From Anaerolineales bacterium (GTDB taxonomy: Bacteria > Chloroflexota > Anaerolineae > 4572-78 > J111): a stretch of 6,063 nucleotides of DNA. The notes under the pieces are model-generated. The model saw only the letters and a list, made by a program, of their open reading frames with translations. It was not told the origin of the DNA and searched no databases. Made by a program: the position numbers and the translations under genes. The stretch lies in the NCBI GenBank assembly GCA_012032575.1, contig JAAUSP010000472.1:1-6063 (forward strand), written 5' to 3'. Positions 1-5,377 of the stretch are shown here, in pieces; the first letter of the stretch is position 1; each line of letters begins with the position of its first letter.

Positions 1-52
1 TTTGATTAAGTTGTTCTAAAGTTAAATCAGGAGACGGGGTATTTTTAACCAT
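1..52 (-). CDS. possible N-terminal end of a leftward gene (partial, unidentified)
   Basis: Reading leftward from an ATG at 52 gives 17 codons without a stop, beginning MVKNTPSPDLTLEQLNQ, before the window ends. An in-frame TAA lies six codons upstream of this ATG and there is no other ATG between them, so if the gene is real this is its start. The short peptide has a plausible hydrophilic, Pro/Leu/Gln-containing N-terminus, but it is too short to assign a family. There is no clear Shine-Dalgarno sequence ahead of it. The only support is the open frame and its divergent position relative to the lysine genes, which would make 53-252 a shared regulatory region. Confidence 0.35.
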   Translation of the reverse strand, partial: MVKNTPSPDLTLEQLNQ

Positions 53-252
53 ACTATTTGTGATAAGTTAATCTGCTGCAACAAACTTATCTTACAAGAT
101 ACCACAAATCTTTGCCAGTTAAAAGTTACAAAGGTCATTGAATTTAAAGTAGATAAGTCACTTAATTTTTTGCCCTTAAGTCACATTTCTGCCTCTATCG
201 GGCTGCTAATTGGGTTTGCCAAAAATTAAGCTTGATGATAAGCTGACTCGCT
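53..252. promoter_or_regulatory. AT-rich intergenic region with clustered TAAGT half-sites
   Basis: This 200-bp gap has no credible ORF and is much richer in A and T than the genes around it. The pentamer TAAGT, or its complement ACTTA, occurs five times: 64-68, 85-89 (reverse), 154-158, 160-164 (reverse) and 177-181. Pairs form ordered structures. GATAAGTT at 62-69 faces AACTTATC at 84-91. TAAGT-C-ACTTA at 154-164 is a palindrome. TAAGTCAC is directly repeated at 154-161 and 177-184, 23 bp apart. A further palindrome, TATCTTACAAGATA, spans 88-101. The arrangement resembles regulator binding sites ahead of the LKR gene, but the regulator is unknown. A weak promoter candidate is TTGCCA at 216-221 with TAAGCT at 239-244 (17-bp spacer). 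Confidence 0.35.
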
Positions 253-1569
253 ATGAATAATCTAATTGGCCTTCGCCGCGAAGATAAAAATCAATGGGAG
301 CGACGGGTTCCGCTCACTCCCGCCCACATAGCCAGCTTGACTCAGGCCCATCAAATCGAGTTTTTGGTCCAGCCCTCGCCTGTGCGCGCCTTTCCCAACG
401 CCGCCTACACTTCCGCCGGGGCAACAGTACAAGAAGACCTTTCGCCTGCCTCGGTGGTGTTGGCGATCAAGGAAATTCCCATCGAGCTGCTTCAGCCCAA
501 CAAAACCTACCTGTTTTTCTCGCACACCATCAAAGGGCAGCCCCACAACATGCCGCTGCTGCGCCGACTGATAGAACTGGACTGCCAGTTGATTGACTAC
601 GAGCGGGTGGTGGATGAGCACAACCGCCGCCTGATTTTCTTTGGCCAGCATGCCGGATTGGCCGGGATGATTGACACGCTGCGGGCACTGGGGCAGCGTT
701 TGGAATGGGAAGGCTGCGCCACCCCGCTGGCCCATCTGCGCCCCACCTACGAATATGCCGACCTGCCGGCTGCCCAGAGTGACCTGCGATTGATCGGCCA
801 GCACATTATCGAAGAAGGCTGGCCGCTGGCATTGACCCCGCTGGTAATCGGCGTAGCCGGATACGGCAACGTCTCGAAGGGTGCGCAGGCTATTCTCGAC
901 CTGCTGCCCACCCGCCAGATCAGCCCGGCAGAGCTGCTGACGCTGGCCGAACAGGAAGACCTGGACCGCAATATCATTTACAAAGTGGTTTTCAAGGAAG
1001 AGGACACGGTCGAACCACTGGCTGAGGGTCAGCCGTTCAATTTGCAGGAGTTCTTCCAGTACCCGGAGCGGTATCGTTCCAAATTTGAGCAGTATTTACC
1101 TCATTTAACGGTGTTGGTCAACTGCATCTATTGGACTCCTCGCTATCCGCGCCTGCTCACCAAAGACACGGCCCGCCGGCTCTACAGCGGCAACACGCCG
1201 CCCAGGCTGCGCGTCATCGGCGATATTAGCTGCGATATCGAAGGCGGCATCGAGCCGACCATCAAAGCCACCGAACCCGATGCGCCCAGCTTTGTCTGGG
1301 ACCCGGCCACCGACATCGCGCTGGAAGGCGTCGCCGGGCAGGGGCCGGTAATTATGGCGGTGGATAACCTGCCCTGCGAACTGCCGGTTGAGTCTTCCGC
1401 CAGCTTTGGCGAGGCGTTATTGCCCTTTATTCCCGCTCTGGCAGCCTGCGATTTTAGCGTGGATTTTGAGCAATGCACGCTGCCCCCTGAGTTTAAACGA
1501 GCCACTATTGTCTATCACGGCGAATTGACGCCGGATTATCAATATTTAGAAAAGTTTCTGACTACTTAA
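253..1569 (+). CDS. lysine-ketoglutarate reductase (saccharopine dehydrogenase, NADP+, L-lysine-forming type; EC 1.5.1.8)
   Basis: This 438-residue cytoplasmic protein matches the LKR half of the bifunctional animal/plant enzyme. It should condense lysine and 2-oxoglutarate, with NADPH, to saccharopine. The N-terminal part (about 4-140) has the alanine-dehydrogenase/transhydrogenase N-domain look: IGLRREDKNQWERRVPLTP at 5-23, K73-E74, and SHTIKGQ at 90-96. K73 and H91 sit where the Lys/His acid-base pair lies in yeast Lys1. A Rossmann segment follows, with GVAGYGNVSKGA at 200-211. The stretch IYKVVFKEEDTVEP after it resembles an LKR-specific insertion, and a family-like DISCD motif lies at 324-328. 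The ATG at 253 is the only start, since an in-frame TGA sits three codons upstream and the family motif begins at residue 5. No Shine-Dalgarno sequence precedes it. It heads the block with SDH 104 bp downstream. NADPH preference is inferred from the family. Confidence 0.88.
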   Translation: MNNLIGLRREDKNQWERRVPLTPAHIASLTQAHQIEFLVQPSPVRAFPNAAYTSAGATVQEDLSPASVVLAIKEIPIELLQPNKTYLFFSHTIKGQPHNMPLLRRLIELDCQLIDYERVVDEHNRRLIFFGQHAGLAGMIDTLRALGQRLEWEGCATPLAHLRPTYEYADLPAAQSDLRLIGQHIIEEGWPLALTPLVIGVAGYGNVSKGAQAILDLLPTRQISPAELLTLAEQEDLDRNIIYKVVFKEEDTVEPLAEGQPFNLQEFFQYPERYRSKFEQYLPHLTVLVNCIYWTPRYPRLLTKDTARRLYSGNTPPRLRVIGDISCDIEGGIEPTIKATEPDAPSFVWDPATDIALEGVAGQGPVIMAVDNLPCELPVESSASFGEALLPFIPALAACDFSVDFEQCTLPPEFKRATIVYHGELTPDYQYLEKFLTT

Positions 1570-1573
1570 ATCA

Positions 1574-1650
1574 GTCCACAGATAGACACAGATAAACACA
1601 GATAAATAATATAAATTTACATCTGTGGACATCTGAGTACATCTGTGGAC
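1574..1650. repeat. phased inverted repeat of 10-bp CACAGAT units between LKR and SDH
   Basis: The left half holds three tandem 10-mers ending in CACAGATA (1575-1584, 1585-1594, 1595-1604). The right half holds three tandem 10-mers starting at 1621, 1631 and 1641: ATCTGTGGAC, ATCTGAGTAC, ATCTGTGGAC. The outermost left decamer GTCCACAGAT (1574-1583) is the exact reverse complement of both perfect right-hand units. Folding 1574-1603 against 1621-1650 pairs 24 of 30 positions, around an AT-rich loop of 17 nt. The stem is followed by CCTTTTC rather than a real T-run, so it is not a standard intrinsic terminator. Similar CACAGAT/ATCTGTG strings are, from memory, a recurrent intergenic repeat type in diverse bacteria. 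Confidence 0.8.
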
Positions 1651-1660
1651 CTTTTCAACC

Positions 1661-1667
1661 TGGAGGT
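1661..1667 (+). promoter_or_regulatory. strong ribosome binding site of the SDH gene
   Basis: TGGAGGT lies six nucleotides before the ATG at 1674 and fixes that start. It contrasts with the LKR gene, which has no visible Shine-Dalgarno sequence, so the second gene of the pathway has its own strong initiation signal just after the repeat hairpin. Confidence 0.8.
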
Positions 1668-1673
1668 TCAACG

Positions 1674-3014
1674 ATGAAGCGAGTCCTCATTCTCGGCGCG
1701 GGGCTGGTAACAGGCCCGATGGTGCGTTATTTGCTGGATAAAGGGTATCACGTCACGGTGGCCAGCCGGACGGTGGCCAAAGCGCAGGATTTGATCGGCA
1801 GCCACCCCAACGGCGAAGCCATCGCCTACGACATCGAAACCGATGCCGGCCATGCCCGGCTGAACGAACTGGTCGGCGGGCATGATCTGGCGGTGAGTAT
1901 GCTGCCTTATCTGCACCACCCGGCGGTGGCTAAAGCCTGCATCACCAACCGCAAGCACATGGTCACAACTTCTTACGTCAGCCCGGCCATGCGCGAACTG
2001 GACGGGGCGGCCAAAGAAGCCGGGATTGTCATTCTCAACGAGGTGGGGGTGGACCCCGGCATTGACCACATGTCGGCTATGGAAATTATCCACCAGGTCC
2101 AAAATTCGGGCGGGCATGTAGACGGTTTTATGTCCTACTGCGGTGGCCTGCCCGCGCCGGAGGCCAACGACAACCCCTTTGGTTACAAATTTTCCTGGAG
2201 TCCGCGCGGGGTGCTGCTGGCGGCGCGCAATGCGGCCCATTACCTGGTCAACGGGCAGGAGGTCAACGTGCCCGGTCAGCAGTTGTTCACCCACTACTGG
2301 CCGCTCGATGTGGAAGGGTTGGGCCGGTTTGAAGCCTATCCCAACCGCGACTCGATCCCCTACCGCGAGGTCTACGGCATCGGCGATACGGCCACGATGT
2401 ATCGGGGCACGCTGCGCAACCAGGGTTGGTGCGACGTGCTGTATAAAATTGCGGCGTTCGGCTTTTTGGATGACCAGCCGCGTGAGGTGTCCGGCAAAAC
2501 TTACGCCCAATTTATGCGGGGACTGCTGCCTGAGAGTGCCGCTCAAACTCACGATGTCAAAGCGGATGTAGCCGCGCATTTGGGCGTTGCCGCCGACAGT
2601 CCCGTTATCAAAAATCTTGACTGGCTGGGCCTGTTTGACGACAAGCCGCTTGCTGCGCCGGACGGCAAAATCTCACCGCTGGACTTGATGACCAAAGTGA
2701 TGCTGGAGCGGATGCAGTACGCCGAGGGTGAGCGTGATTTGATTATCCTGGTCCACCATTTTAATGCCAGCTACCCCGGCGGCAAAAAGGAAAAGATTTC
2801 GTCCACCCTGATCGCTTTTGGCGAGCCAAACGGCGACACGGCCATGGCCCGTACCGTCAGCCTGCCGGCGGCTATCGGCGTGGATTTGATCCTCAGCGGC
2901 CAGGTCGAAGCGACCGGCATCCAGACCCCGGTGACGCCGGATTGGTACAAACCCATTCTGGCCGGGTTGAAAGCGTTGGGCATCGAGTGCGTGGAACGGG
3001 TGGAGGCAGCTTGA
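1674..3014 (+). CDS. saccharopine dehydrogenase, L-glutamate-forming type (EC 1.5.1.9)
   Basis: This 446-residue protein corresponds to the SDH half of the fused eukaryotic enzyme and to fungal saccharopine reductase, which is of similar length. In the catabolic direction it oxidises saccharopine with NAD+ to glutamate and 2-aminoadipate 6-semialdehyde. A Rossmann nucleotide-binding motif opens it: VLILGAGLVTGP, residues 4-15. Two signature segments of the saccharopine dehydrogenase family follow, GVDPGIDHM at 125-133 and CGGLPAPEAN beginning at C156. The C-terminal part forms the substrate/dimer domain. The ATG at 1674 has a GGAGG six to seven nucleotides upstream. LKR precedes it, and the stop codon overlaps the start of the GNAT gene. 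The same fold could run in the biosynthetic direction, but pairing with an LKR of the eukaryotic type favours lysine breakdown. The enzyme that oxidises the semialdehyde is not in the window. Confidence 0.9.
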   Translation: MKRVLILGAGLVTGPMVRYLLDKGYHVTVASRTVAKAQDLIGSHPNGEAIAYDIETDAGHARLNELVGGHDLAVSMLPYLHHPAVAKACITNRKHMVTTSYVSPAMRELDGAAKEAGIVILNEVGVDPGIDHMSAMEIIHQVQNSGGHVDGFMSYCGGLPAPEANDNPFGYKFSWSPRGVLLAARNAAHYLVNGQEVNVPGQQLFTHYWPLDVEGLGRFEAYPNRDSIPYREVYGIGDTATMYRGTLRNQGWCDVLYKIAAFGFLDDQPREVSGKTYAQFMRGLLPESAAQTHDVKADVAAHLGVAADSPVIKNLDWLGLFDDKPLAAPDGKISPLDLMTKVMLERMQYAEGERDLIILVHHFNASYPGGKKEKISSTLIAFGEPNGDTAMARTVSLPAAIGVDLILSGQVEATGIQTPVTPDWYKPILAGLKALGIECVERVEAA

Positions 3015-3487
3015 TTATCCGCCCCGCTACCCCCGCCGACGCCGAAGCGGTCGGTCAGTTGATGGCCGAGTCCGCCGCCTATCTGCGCGCCCTGGGCGAT
3101 ACCACCGATTTTAGCTTTACGGCTGAAACTTACCTGCGCGATGGGTTCGGGCCGAATCCGGCCTTTGCCGGGATTGTGGCCGTGATTGACGGCGAGGTGG
3201 TCGGCCATTTGCTGTATCATTTTGGCTATGATACCGACCGGGTCATGCGGCTGTTGGATGTGGTTGACTTGATGGTGCGTGAAAACCGGCGCGGCGAGGG
3301 AATCGGCAAAACCCTGATGCTCAAAGCCGCCGAAATTGGCCGCCAGGCCGGGGCCGGCGAGCTGCTTTGGGCCGTCTACAAGCCCAACACCTCAGCCGCC
3401 GAGTTTTACGAGCGACTGGGGGCGGAGTACATCGAAGACCTGCATTTTATGCGCTGGAACGTAAACCTGGTATTGTCCCGGCTGTAA
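3011..3487 (+). CDS. GNAT-family N-acetyltransferase
   Basis: This 158-residue protein is an acetyl-CoA-dependent N-acetyltransferase of unknown substrate. It starts IIRPATPADAEAVGQLM, the usual first strand and helix of the GNAT fold. Motif A, the acetyl-CoA pyrophosphate loop, is RGEGIG at 94-99 after the strand VVDLMVREN (R-x-x-G-x-G). Motif B is N126 with AAEFYERLGA, where Y133 is the likely general acid. An upstream ATG at 2942 in this frame would add 23 residues without GNAT character inside the SDH gene. The TTG at 3011 is preferred because GGAGG (3002-3006) lies four nucleotides before it and the family sequence begins right there. The TTG overlaps the SDH stop as TTGA, so translation is probably coupled. 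A role in lysine or amino-acid metabolism is only suggested by this coupling. Confidence 0.88.
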   Translation: MIIRPATPADAEAVGQLMAESAAYLRALGDTTDFSFTAETYLRDGFGPNPAFAGIVAVIDGEVVGHLLYHFGYDTDRVMRLLDVVDLMVRENRRGEGIGKTLMLKAAEIGRQAGAGELLWAVYKPNTSAAEFYERLGAEYIEDLHFMRWNVNLVLSRL

Positions 3488-3521
3488 TATACCATGTAGA
3501 AAAGGCTCAACGACAGAATCT

Positions 3522-3538
3522 GGGGTATGTGGTACCCC
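3522..3538. terminator. short GC-rich hairpin between convergent genes
   Basis: GGGGTA (3522-3527) and TACCCC (3533-3538) are perfect complements around a 5-nt loop. The hairpin lies 35 bp after the GNAT stop and four bases beyond the stop of the leftward gene, where a shared two-way terminator would be expected. Neither strand has a T-run after it, so it is not a canonical intrinsic terminator and could only slow polymerase or protect 3' ends. Confidence 0.35.
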
Positions 3539-3541
3539 CTA

Positions 3542-3880
3542 TCAAGCGGCGTCCTCCGGTTTTTCTGCCCACCAGAGCACGTCACGATAATCGGTTCGGG
3601 CGATATCAACGTAGGTGCGTAATTTGGTCAGGTCGCCCTGGCTCAGTTTCAGAATCGCTCGTTGAACTCGTTCCGGCTCGCGGTGGTATTTTTCGGTCCC
3701 ATACATGTCCAGAATGGCCATTACGTTAGCCAGTTCTTCGTTGGGAAAGGTCTCGGCAGCTATGCCCAGCACTTCCTCACGCAAACGAGGCTTGATTTCC
3801 TGGTATTTGCGTTCCATTTCAGCATACAAATGCTCTCGGTCAACCCTTCCTTTTGAGTCAGGCATCGCTTTAACTTTCAG
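3542..3880 (-). CDS. small helical charged protein, unknown function
   Basis: The family is not recognised. From the preferred start the product has 112 residues. It is rich in Glu, Lys and Arg, has no signal peptide or membrane segment, and looks almost wholly helical. The C-terminal segment, AILKLSQGDLTKLRTYVDIA followed by RTDYRDVLWWAE, looks like a compact, probably conserved unit. Three starts are possible. TTG at 3907 has no ribosome site and overlaps the upstream gene by 31 bp. ATG at 3865 has AGGAG about 21 nt away, which is too far. CTG at 3880 has AGGAG six nucleotides upstream and overlaps the preceding stop as CTGA, so I chose it, although CTG starts are rare. It is the second gene of a leftward pair with the membrane protein and probably depends on it for translation. 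A cytoplasmic partner of that membrane protein is conceivable but unproven. Confidence 0.7.
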   Translation of the reverse strand: MKVKAMPDSKGRVDREHLYAEMERKYQEIKPRLREEVLGIAAETFPNEELANVMAILDMYGTEKYHREPERVQRAILKLSQGDLTKLRTYVDIARTDYRDVLWWAEKPEDAA

Positions 3881-4611
3881 ACGTTTCTCCTCTTCCCAAA
3901 ATTCCAACTGAGGTTTTTTTCCCGGCGCATAAGATACAAGCCGACGCCAAGAGCCAAGATAGCGCCACTAAAACCAATAACTCCAATCGCCAAGAGGATA
4001 AAGGTTTGTTTTGGCAGGGGTTGGCGTAATACCGGTTCCCCCGGCAAAACATAATTGCGCTTTTCAAGAACCTGAATCAAGCCGGGGATGTATAGGCCAA
4101 CCGGCCGCCGGGGAAACCACAGGAAGCGGTGGGCAGTACCGGGGAACTCAAAAATTGCGCCATCATAGGAGCTATAGCGCCCAACATTGAATTCTATCGT
4201 TGCCCCGGAGCGAAAAGTAAGCGTCACTGGCTCAAACGGCCCATCATTATTTCCCCGGCCGCCAAACCATTCAGCCTGATTCAAAGCTCCGACGATGGCT
4301 TGAATGTCATTTGGCTCGCTCCAGTCGCTGGCGCCAATACGAATGTTGGCTACATCATCTGCAAGCAGGCTCTGCAAAAAGGCAAGTTTCTGCCATTGGA
4401 GGATATACCCAGGAATCAGCAAAGACTCAAACAGAAAGATAAGCACAATGGCGTAAATCAACCTCCGACGAGAAATAGTCGTCCACCGGATGGTTCCACG
4501 CCTGGACTCTTTACTGTTTTCCCACAGCCATTTTCCACTCCCAAGCAGCAACAAAGCTGGTAAGAGGATGATTAAGAGCGTCGCCGCACTAAAGTTTAAT
4601 AGGCCGATCAT
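3877..4611 (-). CDS. membrane protein with three predicted helices and an extracytoplasmic domain, unknown function
   Basis: No family is recognised. The 244-residue protein has hydrophobic segments at about 8-24, 51-72 and 203-227. Between helices one and two is a short basic loop (SRRRL near 47-51), which suggests that loop is cytoplasmic. The roughly 130 residues between helices two and three would then be outside and the basic C-terminus inside. The outer domain alternates short strands and one helix (for example VTLTFRSGATIEFNVGRY at 129-146) and has no cysteines. The ATG at 4611 is preferred to a TTG at 4644. GAGG lies eight nucleotides before the ATG, the ATG begins directly at the first helix, and the likely transcript starts only a few bases before the TTG. 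The gene is transcribed away from the TRAP genes and runs into the small downstream gene with a 4-bp overlap. Sensing or envelope roles are guesses. Confidence 0.75.
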   Translation of the reverse strand: MIGLLNFSAATLLIILLPALLLLGSGKWLWENSKESRRGTIRWTTISRRRLIYAIVLIFLFESLLIPGYILQWQKLAFLQSLLADDVANIRIGASDWSEPNDIQAIVGALNQAEWFGGRGNNDGPFEPVTLTFRSGATIEFNVGRYSSYDGAIFEFPGTAHRFLWFPRRPVGLYIPGLIQVLEKRNYVLPGEPVLRQPLPKQTFILLAIGVIGFSGAILALGVGLYLMRREKNLSWNFGKRRNV

Positions 4612-4654
4612 AGGATTTGCCTCTTTTGGGTGATGATCAGTCAAGTATCAATCT

Positions 4655-4682
4655 ATCATAAAAATATGACGGAAGTTGTCAA
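4655..4682 (-). promoter_or_regulatory. sigma-70-type promoter for the leftward membrane-protein operon
   Basis: On the minus strand a perfect -35 box TTGACA (4682-4677) is followed by a 16-bp spacer and the -10 box TATGAT (4660-4655). Transcription would begin near 4648, giving a leader of about 37 nt before the ATG at 4611 that contains its GAGG ribosome site. TGAC and GTCA arms flank the start of the spacer with a 7-bp gap, which may or may not be an operator. Confidence 0.65.
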
Positions 4683-4709
4683 GAACAGACCTATTTTAAC
4701 GCAGTCCAT

Positions 4710-4737
4710 TTGTCATATCTCTAAAATTTAGTATGAT
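4710..4737 (+). promoter_or_regulatory. sigma-70-type promoter for the TRAP transporter genes
   Basis: TTGTCA (4710-4715), a 16-bp spacer and TATGAT (4732-4737) form a near-consensus promoter. The start would be near 4744, about 35 nt before the DctQ ATG. The spacer contains the palindrome CTAAA-A-TTTAG at 4721-4731, directly against the -10 box, a position where a bound repressor would block polymerase. Confidence 0.65.
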
Positions 4738-4778
4738 TGTGCCCAACGTGCCCCCAACCCCAAAGGAGAGATTGAGCG

Positions 4779-5366
4779 ATGAAGGCCCTACTCAAATTCG
4801 CGGCTCTGATTGATGGATTAACCGAACGAGTCGGCGGACTGGCTAACTGGGTGGTCATTATTGTCATTGTGGTGGGTTTTTATAACGTGGTGGCTCGCTT
4901 TCTGGGCCGCTATTTGGGCGTCCGTTTATCCTCCAATATTTTTATCGAATTGCAGTGGTACCTCTTTTCGTTGATTTTTTTCTTCGGTTTTGCTTACATC
5001 CTCAAACACGGAGTCAATGTTCGGGTTGACTTTTTGTACACCCACTGGAGCGAGAAAAAAAAAGCCTGGATAGACTTTCTGGGCACGCTGCTCTTTCTTA
5101 TTCCGCTGTGCATCATCGGCATTTATGTAACTTACAACCCGGTGATGACCTCGTGGGGACGGCTGCCCAACGGTACATGGGGCAACTGGGAAATGTCGCC
5201 CGACCCGGAAGGCTTGCCGCGCGCGCCGATTAAAACGATGATAATTGTAGCTTTTGCCCTGCTGCTGCTGCAAAGCCTGGCTCAGGCCATCAAACACTGG
5301 GCTGTCATTCGAGGGCGCGTTGAGATTGCCGATCAAATCAGATCAGAAGTTGAAGCCATCGAGTAA
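4779..5366 (+). CDS. dctQ: TRAP transporter small membrane subunit (DctQ family, mannitol/chloroaromatic-like)
   Basis: This 195-residue inner-membrane protein is the small subunit that pairs with DctM in sodium-coupled TRAP importers. Four helices are visible at about 22-42, 58-77, 98-119 and 153-172. Family features include the amphipathic N-terminus ending [18 protein letters not shown] at 56-65, and [12 protein letters not shown] at 76-87 (the family pattern of a basic/His residue and RVD after helix two). The loop with [14 protein letters not shown] (139-152) is longer than in the simplest DctQ proteins and is typical, as I recall, of the subfamily annotated for mannitol or chloroaromatic compounds. 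That annotation does not identify the real substrate. AAGGAG lies ten nucleotides before the ATG. DctM follows after 11 bp. Nine consecutive A residues (5055-5063) encode KKK at 93-95. Confidence 0.88.
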   Translation: MKALLKFAALIDGLTERVGGLANWVVIIVIVVGFYNVVARFLGRYLGVRLSSNIFIELQWYLFSLIFFFGFAYILKHGVNVRVDFLYTHWSEKKKAWIDFLGTLLFLIPLCIIGIYVTYNPVMTSWGRLPNGTWGNWEMSPDPEGLPRAPIKTMIIVAFALLLLQSLAQAIKHWAVIRGRVEIADQIRSEVEAIE

Positions 5367-5377
5367 GAGGGAAAACA

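Noticed and set aside
262..804. Antisense open frame of 180 codons opposite the LKR gene
   Set aside because: It is a shadow of the LKR reading frame. The translation is low-complexity Gly/Gln/Val sequence with no motif and no ribosome site.
1574..1650. The decamer repeats as a CRISPR array
   Set aside because: The units are 10 bp, contiguous and inverted across the middle, with no spacers of regular length and no cas genes nearby.
1574..1655. Hairpin between LKR and SDH as an intrinsic transcription terminator
   Set aside because: The stem is followed only by CCTTTTC, not a T-run, its paired region is not GC-rich, and a pathway partner follows it at once.
1668..2579. Long antisense open frame of 303 codons opposite the SDH gene
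   Set aside because: It lies wholly over a gene with clear family motifs, its product is His/Val/Gly-rich without recognisable domains, and it arises from codon bias in GC-rich coding DNA.
2942..3010. Upstream ATG extending the GNAT protein by 23 residues into the SDH gene
   Set aside because: The added residues do not fit the GNAT fold, and GGAGG immediately ahead of TTG 3011 plus the TTGA overlap explain the start better.
3367..3729. Rightward open frame of 120 codons across the GNAT end and convergent gap
   Set aside because: It overlaps two better-supported genes on different strands and has no motif or ribosome site.
4129..4563. Rightward open frame of 144 codons opposite the membrane protein gene
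   Set aside because: It has no ribosome site or domain, and the leftward frame has coherent membrane helices, a promoter and a coupled downstream gene.
4612..4644. TTG start adding 11 residues (MTDHHPKEANP) to the membrane protein
   Set aside because: It has no ribosome site and lies about four bases after the predicted transcription start, while ATG 4611 has GAGG eight bases upstream.
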